Notes: generated by a model from the sequence alone, not told the origin. Shown: positions 11,675 through 23,900, numbered from the stretch's first letter. The stretch: DNA of 64,000 nucleotides from Euglena gracilis (GCA_039621445.1 CP154956.1:62370362-62434361), one strand, 5' to 3'. A program made the numbers and translations.

Positions 11675-11935
11675 GGGAAGGGGAGGGTGGCATGGACCCT
11701 GGTCCAGGAGGGGGTGGGGCACTTCCCCTCCTCTAACCGGCACACCCTACCCGGTCGTCCTGACCTTGGGTGCTTGTTTTAGAAAAAAAGGCTTGCAGTT
11801 TTTTCACCAAAAAAAAACCATAAAAGGCAACGGTGATATTTCAAAAAAAAATCAGAAAAATCATACACCAAAAGGAAGTGCGGTGAAATGGTGTGAGCGA
11901 TAGTGGTGTGAGTGATTTGAACCATTGCATGCACC
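11675..11935 (+). repeat. Direct repeat pair, left copy (right copy at 12935-13175)
   Basis: About 250 bases beginning with GGTCCAGGAGGG and ending GTGGTGTGAGTGAT appear twice in the same orientation, about 1.26 kb apart, with roughly three quarters of positions alike by eye. The two copies flank the exon at 12477-12552. Confidence 0.8.
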
Positions 11936-12476
11936 CCCCCTTGGGTAAAAAAAAAACCGGCACAAAGCGCCAGAAAATTTTTTGAGGGGTTTCAAAAAAA
12001 CTGCCCAAAATTTCTTTTCAGGTGATTCTTTTCTCCAAATTGACAAAAACAGATGTTAAAAAGCGCTGGGGAAGGAAAATTCTGGTTCAATGGGGGGTCC
12101 CCCCTAGCCCGGGGGGAGAGGGGGGTGGGGTGGTCTGGACCTCCCTTCCCTCTCCCCTGTGCAAAAACCAACGCTCACTTTATACCCTGGGGTAAGCAAA
12201 GCAATTCCAAAAACATTTTTTCGAATGTGCAATAGAGATTTTGGAAGTTCTGGAAAATGCAAAAGAGATCATGCGTCTGAGGATTAAAGCATCAGGACAT
12301 TCTGTTCATGGTCCGATGCAAATAAAAGTCGGAGAAAACGCCAGCATAACATCAGAATCGCAGCAATTTGCTGTGCAACTTCGAATTTTGGCACCGAATT
12401 CCGCCCCGCAGCATTCATCGCACAGGCCCGAACGAACAATGCTTTCCCCTTTCCGTTGGGCAGACGGGGGCGTGGC

Positions 12477-12552
12477 CGGGTGGAACTGGTGCGTCGGGCG
12501 GCCCCACGCCACGGCGTCCTCGAGGGGGACGTGCTCCAGCAGCCACGCCATG
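12477..12552 (-). CDS. Exon of an unassigned minus-strand gene
   Basis: A GTACTGCAG acceptor opens an exon reading MAWLLEHVPLEDAVAWGRPT then HQFHP, after which a GCCACG (GC-type) donor would join it in phase to the exon at 10953-11102. The alternative frames are low-complexity Arg/Gly/Pro runs, so this frame is preferred. A similar phrase, MAWLQHCPLLQE, occurs in the exon patch at 59290-59450, but the similarity is too short to claim relatedness. Confidence 0.5.
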
Positions 12553-12934
12553 CTGCAGTACGGCGGCGCCCCGGCCGGCACCCCTCGGCCCCCACCCCCG
12601 CCTCCCTAACCGCTCGGAAGAGCGTTGTTGTTGTTGTTGGGGGGGGGGGCAGCCGGTCTGTCTTGACTCAAGGTTGTGCCACAAACCCGCACGCGACACA
12701 CTGGGGGGGTTATGATGCAACGAGACACCTCAAAATGTGCAATGCAAAAAACGAAAAAAAAAATGAAGGTTTTGTGTTAATTCCTTTTGGGGCGGTTGCA
12801 CACTTTTCTGCTGGAGAGGACTGGGAAAATGATCACCTCCTCCGGGGGAAAATTTGACTGCCCTTTTGGGCAAAAATGATTGGCAAATGCCCAAAACCAG
12901 ATACCCCGGGGTACTGCTCCAGGCCCTCCTGGCA

Positions 12935-13175
12935 GGTGGGGGAGGGTGGCACAGACTCTGGTCCAGGAGGGTGGGGCACTCCCCCTCCTCTCACCTGCAC
13001 ACCCACCTGTGAACCCTGGGTGCATTTTTTGGAAAACAGGTTTGCACTTTCTTCACCAAAAAAACATAAGAGGTAATGATTGTTTTTCGAAAAAAAGTCA
13101 GAAAAATCATATACCAAATGAAAATGCGGTAGAATGGTATGAGTGATAATGGTGTGGGTGATACACCCCCCCAAA
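12935..13175 (+). repeat. Direct repeat pair, right copy
   Basis: Second copy of the repeat at 11675-11935, same orientation. Confidence 0.8.
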
Positions 13176-13179
13176 ATAA

Positions 13180-14090
13180 TTGAAAAACACACACAACATT
13201 TGCCCCCTGTTTCAGGTGCATGTGCCCACGAAATCTGTTTTGAAAAGAATAAACAAAAAATGTGCAAACGTTGAAAAGCAAAAACAAACAAAAGAGCTGT
13301 ACAAATTGTCAATTCTGATTGAAAACCCTTCAAAAAAACCTCTCAATTAAAAGGAAACAGAAAAAGGAAGAAAATATAAAAAGTTCAGAAACATGGGCGA
13401 AACCCACAAAAACGCGATGCATGCATAAACCAGAACCCCTCCCCCATGCCTTCCGAGAGGCGGGCTTGAGTGAGTCAGCACTGCTGCGGAAGTAGCCGAG
13501 CTGGCATCGCCGTTGCTACCATACCCAGAAGGAGGTGCCTCCACCACTGGAATAATCCATGGCTGTCTGTGTGTTTCATTCGAAAGGACACGAAAGGGGA
13601 ATGGCAACTCATGCGGCTCGTGCAAAACACCTCAAAAAAAAAGAATTGAAAAAATGAAATGAAACAAAACTGTTGCGTGTTTTTCACAAATAATGCCACA
13701 GCAAAAATCAGAGGATGATGTTTTTACGCATGGCTCAGTGGCCCTGTCCATTGGCCTCAAAATGCACGAGGACGATTTGGGGTCAAAACGACTCGGGGGG
13801 AGAGGGTAACCATTGGGTTACAACAGGCAGGAGGAGGCTCCCCGGGAGGGGGCCCTAAAAGGCACATCCCTGAGTGTGCTTGGCTTATGGAGCCCAAAGC
13901 ATGTTTAACAGGGTGAGGGAATTTGCAAACGTTGACGCCGCTCAGGCCGGATTTTGACCATTTGGGAAAGGCATTTCTAGACCATCGCCGTTTTGGCGCC
14001 CACGCACAACTGTTTAGAGAACAAGACACGCGAGAGCAAACGCCACCCCACATTCACATCAACCATGCAACGTCCGAGCCGGGGGGGGGG
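13180..14090. other. No supported gene
   Basis: AT-rich, intron-like sequence. A minus-strand patch at 13450-13580 has an ACACACAG acceptor and weakly protein-like reading, but I see no clear donor or family. Confidence 0.35.
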
Positions 14091-14095
14091 GGCAC

Positions 14096-14260
14096 CTCGG
14101 CGCGGCCCGGGGACAGCTGGCCGCCCGCACTGTCCGGCGGCAGGTCGACGGGGGTGGCGGGCTCCACCGGCGGCTGCCCCGGCAGGGGCCGTGGGGAGGC
14201 GGGGGCAGTGGCGGCGGGCGGGGGCCCCTCCTCCCCCTCCTCCCACTTCGGGGAGCCCAT
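14096..14260 (-). CDS. Possible first exon of an unassigned gene (Pro/Glu-rich)
   Basis: From an ATG at 14260 the minus strand reads 55 codons beginning MGSPKWEEGEEGPPP, rich in Pro, Ala and Glu, and ends in GAG with a GTGCCC donor. It looks like a disordered N-terminal segment. It may start the gene continued at 12477-12552 and 10953-11102, but the phases (0 here, 2 there) need one unseen exon between. Alternatively an acceptor at about 14275 makes it an internal exon. Confidence 0.45.
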
Positions 14261-14645
14261 CGCGGTGGGACTCGGCGGGCGCCCGGCCGCTCCGGGAGCG
14301 GGGCGGGGCGGGGCGGGGGGGGGGGGCGACCCCCCGCAACCGTTGCGGCGGGGTGCCGGTGGCCCAGGAATGAACGGCCGCCATCAACTACTGTCCCTCC
14401 CCCAGGGGTCCTAGGAATTTAGTGGGGGATCGACTTCGTGAGGGCAAGCTGATGGGGGTTTTGTCGGCAGCTTTCAATTCTGTCAGGAAAACTCAGACAT
14501 GGGTTTAGGTTATGATTGTCGGCAAGAAAGGGATTAGGGTAAGAGTTGGGCCGTTTGGCCAAGGTTAGGGAGTGAGACAGAAATTCGGCCTTTAGGCTTA
14601 AACCAGGCATAATTCTAGGGCTATATTAGGCTGAACGGCCCAAAT

Positions 14646-14672
14646 CCTAACCCTAACCCTAACCCAAACCCT
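14646..14672 (+). repeat. Interstitial telomere-like CCCTAA repeats
   Basis: Three CCCTAA units and a degenerate fourth, next to several isolated TTAGG/TTAGGC phrases at 14510-14640. Confidence 0.6.
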
Positions 14673-14739
14673 ATTTCTGGGGTCAGCCTTCTGTACGATA
14701 GTTGCCGGGTCAGTGGGACCCCCCCCCAACTACCCCCCC

Positions 14740-15140
14740 CCCATGTCCAATGACCGGTAACCTCTGTCCTCTGACCGGGGGGGTGGTCGTTGGACATAGG
14801 GTAGTGACCAAAAAGGTGTCCTCTGACCGGGGGGGTGGTCGTTGGACATGGGGTCAAAAGAAAGTTGGTGGGTACCCGGGTCCCTACCCACCCAAAAATG
14901 CCCAAATTTTCCCTTCCGGCGCTTCGCGCCGAAAACTTTGGCAATTTTGACAAATTTTTGTCCAAAAAGTGTCAAAAATGGCACTTTGGCCAATTTTTTG
15001 GCCAACTTTTGGGCAAAATTTTTCGTCCTGGCGCTTCACGCCGGGACGAAAAATTTGTTCAAACCTCCGAAAAGGTGTCCTCTGACCGGGGGGGTGGTCG
15101 TTGGACATAGGGGGGTCGTTGGACATAGGGGGGGGGGTAA
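14740..15140 (+). repeat. GACCGGTAACC / GGTGGTCGTTGGACA repeat cluster
   Basis: Three to four units of CCTCTGACCGGGGGGGTGGTC followed by GTTGGACATA, with the first preceded by an inverted CCAATGACCGG. Related units occur at 36420-36530, 36690-36720, 55137-55215 and 55540-55650. Confidence 0.8.
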
Positions 15141-15370
15141 ACTACTGCGACCCCCCAGAGGAGGGGGGGGGGGGCAGTAGTTTATGGCCGTTCAATGAAC
15201 TTGCTTTGTGGCGGGGTTCTGAGGCCCTCCGGGTGGGTTGTTTGGGAGATGAAGCTTGGCCGAAGGACGTCGATAGGTCGGGGGAAAGAGCCAGTCCAGT
15301 CTGTGTTCGAGGAGTGGCTTTTCTTTGCGGCCATCGGCGCCACGCCGCTCTTGTCCAACATCGGCCTTTG

Positions 15371-18300
15371 TCATCTCGCCCCCACCTCCAGCCCAAACCA
15401 GCAACCCAGGAATCGCCGCGGCCCAGCGCTGGGCACTGGGTGTGCCCCGCCCCGGGCGTCCTGCAGGGCGAGGATGTCGTCGATGGCGGTGTTGATGGTG
15501 GAGATGGCGCACGTGGGCCCCCCGAACCGCGTCGCCGGCGCACTGTGCAGCCGGCGCGGGGTCGGCGAGGGGCCTGTGCCCGCCGCCCCCTGGGCCACCT
15601 GGCTGGGGGGCGGCCCGGGCTGGGCCGGGCACACCATCCCCGGGGGGGGGGGGTCGGCGGGCCGGGGCCATGGCGTAGAACGCGCGTTGCCACTGGCGCC
15701 GTTCCACCGGGCCGGGGGACAACCACGGCCTGCCACAATACCTTTTTGCCGGACATCGTCCAACTTGGGTCGGGGCCGCTCGCCACCCAACCTCCAAGCC
15801 CCTTGCCCCCCCCCCCCCCCGGGGCCCATCTGACAGACCAGACCGCAGCGAGGGACATGCACGACGGGGAGGAGGCGTGGGACGGGGCGAGGACCAGCGC
15901 GTCCGTGAGCTGGGCCGCAAAGCCCTGTGGGACAGAGGGGCGGGGCTGTGGGGGGGGGGGAGGGGGTGGATGGCTGGCGCACGGGCCACCACCATCACAA
16001 GGAAATGCGTGGGAAAAAAATTGTGCAACTTCGTGACAATAGCCCGACTGACATAAAAGCCGGGTGGCCCGCGGCTGACAGACCACAATGGATGCAACGA
16101 CCCAGAACCGACCCCAGTTGGGGTGCTGGTGTCCTGTTGGGGACAGTTTGTCAAGCTGTTGTTGACACACACCAGGGACCCTGGACCTTCGGGTGGTCCT
16201 TAAGCACAAAATAAAAAAACTCTTATTTTTCCCCATCCCAGCACATCCAATAAAAACCCCTCAAGAAAAGTGGCCGAAAAAATGGCCATAATTTGGCAAA
16301 ACGGGTCGGCTTTGTGAAAAAAGGTGATTTCTGGCATCCTTGGACAATCACCCATCCAATCAAAAAATAACTAATGTGTTTTCAGACTTTTCGATTTTTA
16401 ATTTGCGACCGCATTGGATGCCCGGGTCGCTGAATGGCCCTTGGGCCCAAAGATGGCCCTTAGCAAAAAAAATCATCCCGTCCCATATGGACCGCCCTGC
16501 CTTCGACCCATCTACATCTACATCGACAAATCGGGCAGCACAGAGGGGGGTGACAATTTCCCGGGGTGACAATTTGGCCAGCACAGAGGGGGGTGACAAT
16601 TGCCCGGGGGCGTCAATTGCCCGGGGGCGTCAATTGCCCACCCATGTAGGCCACATAAAATCCAAATGACCAAGAACAACATCTGAAACACCAGTGAACA
16701 CGCAAAAATGCAGCTATGGTTGCGATATTGTGCAGAGCATTTGGTATGTGACATTTCTCAGCACGTTGTAGCGAAATAGAGGATCAATCGAGTCGTGTCG
16801 GCGAAAAGAAAGTTCACAAACATCTTCTGTGGGGGGGGGGGTGACAAATCGGGCAACACAGAGGGGGGTGACAATTTCCCGGGGTGACAAATTGGCCGGC
16901 ACAGCCAGGGGTGACAATTGCCCGGGGGCGTCAATTGCCCGGGGGCGTCAATTGCCCGGGGGCGTCAATTGCCCGGGGGGGGGGGGGGCGGGTACCTGTG
17001 GAGGCCGAGGGGAATTTCGCATGAGAATCCTGGATCTGACCGTATGCCTTCATTCTTTGTTGTGGTTCATTTTCATTTTTTTTTGTGGTGGTTGGTTGTA
17101 GTTTGGTTGTTCGCTGGAGAATGCCCCCCCCCCCAAAAATAAGCATGGCAGGTTCACGGCCGGCCACAGCCCAACCATTTCGATGTCACAACGCTGAGCT
17201 GCGTGCCGGCCGCGGCTAAACAGAACCTCCCTTCAACAAGGTCCAATGTGTTTGTTTGGTTTCGGCCATAGCTGGCTGTGACCCAACATCAACGCATCTT
17301 ACCTCCGTGACCTCCCACCAGGTATGCACCATCCCGCGCCGCAGAAAATGCGCTGTGTCTGTGCGTGCGTACGTGTGTGCATGCGTGTGTGCATGTGTGC
17401 GTGTGTGTTTGTGCATTTTGGGTCGTTATGTGTTTGTCTGTCTGCGTTTGTCTTGTGCAAGCGCGTGAGTGCATGCGCAATGCACGTCTGATTGTGCTCA
17501 TGAAAATTAGGGCAATGGCAAAAACCTGAGAGCCAGTGGTTGAAACGGGCCGCTTGGGATGTCGATATCGTGGTGCAGATGGCTGGGAGCACTGGCAGGC
17601 CCCTTGGTGGCGTTGCAGTGGGAGGGGGTTGGAGGGGGAGTGCCACCGAGCCCCTTGGGACCTCCTTCCCCTTCGTAACCCTTCAGCTTCACCAGTCGGC
17701 CAGTTAGCCAGCCAGCAAGCAGATCTCCGTTTTGGTGCAGCAAAGCCTAACAGACCAGTCATGGCATCAAGGTGTGTGTACAGGGGGGGAAGCCTGGTCG
17801 GTCAACGGCGGCACTCGCTTCGAATGCCTGCCGGACATCTGCCACCTCCCGGCCATACAGGGCCACCCTCAGTGAGGCCCAGACTAACGGCACCACACAC
17901 ACATACATGCGCGCGCACACACACACACACAACTGGATAGACACGGACACTTGGCAACACACCTCCCCACGTCCACGATCAACAACCCCCTCTTCCCTGA
18001 TCCTGGCGATAAATGATCACAAGGCAAGGGTGTATTTGCAAACCAACATTAAACCCCAGCAAAAAATGTGCATCGGGGAGGCATCTTTTTGCCAACCCCA
18101 GGGGGCGGGGCCTTGTGCTGTGCGGTGCCTGCCCATACCAGGGGGATCGGCTTTGGGTCCAGTGCCAGCCGACCCAGGCAAATTCAGCCATAGCACTTCC
18201 CACCCCCAAACCCGACTCCCCGAGGAGGGATCAAAAATGCCCAACCCCCATCATAACCTGCCCATGGCACCCACCCCCACCAAGGGGGAGGTGCGAACTT

Positions 18301-21300
18301 CCTTGAAAAAAAGTCTGATGGGGGGTGATCATGGGACAAGTGTTGTTGGAGAAATAGGAGGATACCCCAACACAACTGAGCACAGCGGATCAAAAAATGC
18401 ACAAATCACAGAAGCACACACAAAATGAAATACTTACGGAGATGACACAAGGCGTGGCGGGGCCAGCCCAACATAGCATTCACGCAAGGAACACTGAAAA
18501 CATGAGTGTGACCCCAAGACGGGTGGTTGGCCTGGAAAAAAAGCAGGACAGAGGGCAACCCCACAGTCCTGTGGTGGGGACTCTCGCACACATATGCCCA
18601 CAAACATAAACACGCACGCGCGCGCGCGCACACACACACACAAACACAAACACACACACACACACGCACACACACACACACACGCGCGCGCACACACACA
18701 CACGCACACCCTCCTGCCCACTATCCCCCCCCCCCCGGGCCGCACTGGCCGCCAGCAGTTGCCGCTTCGCCGCCCACGCCGGGGCTGGGGCCTCCGCCAC
18801 GCTGCCCCTCCCCCGCGGGGCAGACCGCACCTTGCGCCGCAGCCGCAGCCAGTGAGGCGTCCGGTCCGGCTGGTGCCCGCAGCGGGGGATGGGCCGGGGG
18901 GGGGGGGGAGGGGGCTGGTAGGAATTCAAAGATTGCCTTTCATCCCCTGAGTGCCAGGGCTCTTGCACTAAAAGTAAGACTCTTCCAGGCACCCCCAAAT
19001 AATGAGGATGGCCGATTGAGCCCCACAGGTTTTCGTAATTACCATTCTGATTTGGGAGTGTCGAAAATTCCACAAGATGAGGCTCTGTCCCACTTCGACG
19101 CTTTTCATGTCAGGGTGAAAATCACTGACAGCCTCGCTGCGCATGGATTTCCATGTCTTCAGTGCTCAGTTTCAGGGAACGGACCATAGCCAGAACGGAT
19201 AGCTAATTCTGTTGTTCAGGTTCGCCCCTCACCAACACAACACTGGCATTTGTGTAGTCCCCCACCCAACTACATATGCCCCATCCCCCTCTGGGCAGCC
19301 CTCTGCCTCAAACGACAGCATCTTCCGGGCCAGCGCCTGTGGAGCAGGAGCCGAACTGCACGCCTGACTCTGCCTGACAACGTGGCCAACCCACCTGCTG
19401 GAAAGCCACCCCCAAAGCCATCCCGAAGTGGAAATGGATTCCCTGTCTCGGGCCTGCATGCGAGGCGGGAGTGGAGGATCCCCATCTTTTTGGAACATAC
19501 CCATCACACGCATTTTGTTGTTCCGCTGAACCTGCTATTGATTGACTGGCCTGAGCCATCGATCAGGAGGGGCGCACCTCAAACGTGTCGCCGGGCTTCG
19601 GGGGGCTGAACGGGGACGCGTAGTCCCCCTTCGGGGTGTCGCGGTACACGCGGACCGTGTCGGAGGGGGTCACCTCCTGCAACACCATGGCCCGCATGCA
19701 GAACGGACAGCTCAGCTCGGCGGGGAAATCCGCCAGCTCCGGGAACAACAAGAACCGGGGCTCCTGGATCCCCCGCAGGGTCCCTGCCAAACCCAGGAAA
19801 TCTGTTGGCCCCCCAGCCCACTTGGGCAAACTTCAAACGCTCTTGTGCACATCGCAGACCTCGCAGAACATGCTCATGGGGGCAGGCATTTTAAATTCGA
19901 AGAATAAATAATGGTTGATGTGGCAATGTCATTGGCAATTCCTCCTGCGTTGATTTTGTCCCCATTTGCAGCAGCATATGGCATACATTTGAATATGTTT
20001 GTAAATATGTGTATGTGCGTGTGCGTATGCATATGTAATATATGCACACTTATATGTATATGCATGTGTATATGAACATATATATGTGTGTTTTTGAATA
20101 TGCATAAATATATGTATATGTATTGATATATGTTTATGTACATGCACATGTACGTGCATATATACGTGCATGTGTGTGTGTGCGTATGTGTATGCGCTTG
20201 TGGATGTGTATACATATGTGTGTATATGTATGTGCAGATATATACGCATATGTATATGTGTAGATGTAGACAGACAGGAGGCAGACAGATTGACAGGCAG
20301 GCAGACAGACATGCACACATCCATCCTTCCCTCCCTCCCTCCCTGCCTGCCTGCCTCCCTCCCTCCCTGCCTCCCTCCCTCCCCTGCCTCTCTCCCTCCT
20401 CCCTCCCTCCCTCCCTCCATCCATCCATGCCTCCATTTGTGCATGCATACACCTGTCCTACATACTCGTGTCCAATTCACACATTCATATATAAACATAT
20501 ATATGCATGTCTGTCTGTCTGTATGCATGCATGCATCCATGCATGCATGTGTGTGTGTATGTATGTATGTATGTATGTATGTATGTATGTATGTATGTAT
20601 GTATGTATGTATGTATGTATGTATGTATGTATGTATGTATGTATGTATGTATGTATGTATGTATGTATGTATGTATGTATGTATGTATGTATGTATGTAT
20701 GTATGTATGTATGTATGTATGTATGTATGTATGTATGTATGTATGTATGTATGTATGTATGTATGTATGTATGTATGTATGTATGTATGTACGTACGTAC
20801 GTACGTATGTATGCATGCATGTATGTGTGTATGTATGGTATGTATGTATGTATGTATGTATGTATGTATGTATGTATGTATGTATGTATGTATGTATGTA
20901 TGTATGTATGTATGTATGTATGTATGTATGTATGTATGTATGTATGTATGTATGTATGTATGTATGTATGTATGTATGTATGTATGTATGTATGTATGTA
21001 TGTATGTATGTATGTATATGTGTATGTCTGCATGCATGCATGCATACATACATACATACATACATACATACATACATACATACATCCATACATATGCATA
21101 CACACAAATATATATGTACACACACCTACCTTCCTGTATACCATCCAAAACAGACTCCTGAAGAGATGGTACAGAGCAATCCATTGCTGGGCCTTCGGGG
21201 GGCGGCCCTGGCCAGAGGCCGGGAGGCCCGTGCTGCCCCGGCCCGCTTCCCGCCGTGCTCCGCGATCTCCATCAGGCAGAACTCGCAGACGTACTGCGCG

Positions 21301-22320
21301 GCGCAGCACGTCGTCTTCAGCAGGTGCCGGTAGTACCACATGCAGATGGGGCAGAACAGGGGGAATTCCTGCCGCGGGCAGCGCCGGGTCCCCATCCCTC
21401 TCCAAACGCCCGTGACACTTTCAAGAGAAACACACAAGAGCACACACACACACAAGCGTACACACATACATGCAAGCTCAGCCACACACATAAGCAAGCA
21501 CATATAACACACACAAAATCATACAAGCACACACAACAGAACAGAACAGAACACAACACAAAAGAACACACACAACGAACACACCACACCACCACACCAC
21601 ACAGCACAAAACACAGATCACAACACAAAACAACATCACAGAACGCAACACAACACTACACTACACAACGCAGCACATCGCAGCACAACAGGCACAACAC
21701 AACAAACACAACACAACACAACGCAACGCAACACAACAAAACATCGCAGATCACAACACAACGCAATAGAGCATAACACCACAGAACATAACACCACAGA
21801 ACGCAACACAACACAACACAACACACACAACACAACACAATAGAACACAACATGACACAGGGTGTTGCATCTTTTTTAAAGAGGAGAAATCTGGAGCCAT
21901 CACATTCAATGAAAAATCCACAACAGAAAAAATATGCCGATAGATGGCCATGATAATTTTTTTTAGCAAAAAAAGGTCGTTCGGGGGAAAGTTATTTCTG
22001 GCATCCTTGGACTTTGCCCTTCCACCGAAAACGTCAAAAAAAGTTCTCTTTTCCTTTTAATTTTTGAACCTGTTCCACGCCCAGACAGGCCTGGGGCCTT
22101 GGGCCTGAGTCGGTCCTTAACACAAAAAAAACTTCCTGTACCCTATGGGTCGCCATACAACAAAAAAACAACAACATAACACACCACAACACAACACACC
22201 GCCCACGACACTCACAAAAAATCCAAATCGAAGCAGCGCTGGTAGCCGGGAGGCAGGAGGAGTGCTTGGCAACCCCACCAGCTGCCGGGTCAACCCCGCC
22301 GGCTGCTCGCCGCGCCGCAT
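15371..22320 (-). CDS. SIP5/DA2-like RING finger protein, seven exons
   Basis: Exons (minus): 22320-22216, 21368-21254, 19783-19578, 18869-18750, 15924-15844, about 15692-15659, 15573-15371; about 287 residues. The first three join in phase and are the most secure. Exon 2 reads [11 protein letters not shown], then TTCC and QYVCEFC; exon 3 has [11 protein letters not shown]. Together these give C-x2-C, CC, C-x2-C and C-x2-C, the eight zinc ligands of the RING in yeast Sip5 and plant DA2 (CPIC-x-YYPS..CC..C-x2-C). Such proteins are E3 ubiquitin ligases or Snf1-linked regulators; the function here is inferred. The intron inside the RING has a GC donor (CACG/GCGGGA). Later exons ([37 protein letters not shown]) are not recognised and could belong to a neighbour. 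Start: first ATG in exon 1; an acceptor just before it leaves an upstream exon possible. Confidence 0.75.
16318..16460 (+). repeat. Dispersed repeat family TTTCTGGCATCCTTGG, copy
   Basis: Contains GATTTCTGGCATCCTTGGAC, then CCATCCA and a TTTTCAGACTTTT / TTTTTAATTT stretch ending in GGCCCTTGGGCC. Copies in the same orientation lie at about 21975-22075, 23140-23400, 54055-54190, 54325-54420 and 55325-55450. Confidence 0.8.
16528..16975 (+). repeat. Direct repeats of CAATTGCCCGGGGGCGT flanking 200 bases
   Basis: Two copies (16528-16640 and 16845-16975) of a block made of CAGAGGGGGGTGACAATTTC and repeated GGGGGCGTCAATTGCCC units, same orientation, around an unrelated AT-rich core. Confidence 0.85.
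17355..17470. repeat. GT-rich microsatellite
   Basis: Degenerate GTGC/GTGT repeat inside an intron of the RING gene. Confidence 0.8.
18610..18712. repeat. CA/CG microsatellite
   Basis: Alternating CA and CGCG purine-pyrimidine tract directly beside the exon at 18750-18869; such tracts can adopt Z-DNA. Confidence 0.9.
19980..21090. repeat. Compound microsatellite: TATG array, CCCT/CAGA tracts, inverted CATA
   Basis: Degenerate ATGTGTAT repeats (19990-20270) lead into CAGA and CCCT tracts (20270-20430). A TATG array runs from about 20558 to 21016, broken at 20788-20836 by ACGTACGT and TGCATGCA phrases. It ends in about 11 CATA units (21045-21084), the reverse complement of TATG, so the end can fold back on the array. 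It lies in the intron that splits the RING domain. Confidence 0.95.
21430..21850. repeat. CA-rich ACACA / CAACA degenerate repeat
   Basis: Over 400 bases of ACAACA and GAACA phrases with almost no T on the plus strand, directly upstream (minus sense) of the main RING exon. Confidence 0.9.
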
Positions 22321-22369
22321 CTCTGCAAAACGCCTCACCACCAGGCACCTATTGTAAAGCCCAAAAATT

Positions 22370-23900
22370 TCCCCATTTTAGGCTACTTTAGGCTATTTTA
22401 GGCCATTTTGGGGGAGAGGCGGGGGTTTTGAAAATCATAATTTTGCGTCATTTTTGTTCGGAAAACTGTATCATAACGTGTGCAAACCTCCTCTTATTCA
22501 ATGAGAAATGTGCATCCAAAAAAGCATGCAAAATTCATGAACACTGGATCAAAACCATGGGAAACTCAACAAACCTTAATTCATACCCAGAGTGGAATTC
22601 TGAACAATATGAATTTACGGCACCAAATCCACTGCTTTCCCGTCCACAGTACAAAAGGCACCAAAAGTCATTACCAGAGTGGCTTCCGTTGTTCACAAAA
22701 AATTGTTGTGCAACAGAATTTTTCCTATTTTAGGCCATTTTGGGGACCCCAGCCTGTAGGGGTCAAAAAGTCATTTTGGACCATTTTAGGCCATTTTAGC
22801 TATAGGTGCCTGCTCACCGCCTCATTTCAACGGACATGGCCCGCAACGAAGACCGCACAGGAGGGACACAGAGGCGGGGGGAAAGCTGGGGTGAGATGTT
22901 GAACAAACACATGTGAATAATACATTACGCATGCTTGTTTGATTTGCCGTTTGTTGTGTATTGTCGCAGTGGGCTGTCGTGTTTAAGTGTGTGTGAATGA
23001 AATATGCAGGGGCCGAATTCAGGCATTATTCTCATTTTAAGGCACCTTAAAAAAACTTTAAAACTTTAAATTGCACCTTAAATTATTATTTTTGCCAAAA
23101 TGCCTGTAAATGTTGTAAAATGTCTTAAACAATTCGGACTGGCAGAATTTCTGCGACCAAGCAAAAATGAAATTGCAATTCCTTGGCAAAAACAAGCCCA
23201 CTCCGGGAAGCAAAATGATTTCTGGCAGTGCTGGAATATGGTCTATCCACCCAAAGCTCAAAAAAAGTGCCTTGAAACAACAATTCCTGGTCAAATTAAG
23301 TGCCAAAAAATCGAACCCCCCCACAACCAGCAAACTATGCAGAAAAAAACAATTTTTTGGATTTAACATTTTTTTGGATTTGGATCAATTTAAGGTCCAA
23401 AAAAATTTGGACCTTAATTTGAGCTGGGCAGCCCTGGTGTGTATGTCTGTGTGCATGTGTGGATATGTGGATGTGTGGGAATGTGGGGTGGTGGGCGGAG
23501 AGGAGGATGAGGAAGAACAACGCATTGCAGAGGGACAACCTAACAAAACATATCTATTTAGCAAGACCGAGGGCCAATTGCAAAGATTGAACCAAAATCC
23601 AAGCGAGTGAGTGATCCAAAATGTAACCAAAGTGTGCAAACCTGGTATAGTCGTTTCGAGGGCAAATATTAAGGAAACAACACAAACCGTGGCAAAACTC
23701 AGTCCATTCCGCATGGCATCTCTGGGTACCGGTTAATGGTGTGACAAAACGATGGTGCACGGGGTGCAGTGGACGGTGGGGTCCCTTCAGCCGGGATGGG
23801 TCGCACTGCGGTGGGGATGGGGCAATGACAGAGGTGAGTGTGTTGGGTCAGGTGGATGGATAGCAGCACCGGGCACCGTGCACCGGGCACTGTGCCGTGT
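22370..23900. other. Spacer between Exo70 stop and RING gene start
   Basis: AT-rich. Contains tandem TTTTAGGCCATTTTAGGCC phrases (22375-22410, 22725-22800) and a copy of the TTTCTGGCATCCTTGG repeat (about 23140-23400). A plus-strand frame at 22428-22733 is open for 101 codons but is only AT-rich composition. Promoter and poly(A) sites must lie here, but I cannot point to them. Confidence 0.5.

Noticed and set aside
13923-14414. Plus-strand 163-codon frame
   Set aside because: Shadow of the GC-rich minus-strand exon at 14096-14260; Gly/Pro/Arg run without structure.
20270-20440. CRISPR-like regular repeats
   Set aside because: Simple CAGA and CCCT microsatellite, no spacers; the genome is eukaryotic.
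19929-21415. Frames of 230-400 codons of repeated CMYV or YIHT
   Set aside because: Pure translation of the TATG/CATA microsatellite.
22428-22733. Plus-strand 101-codon frame
   Set aside because: AT-rich composition with no motif, between tandem TTTTAGGCC repeats.
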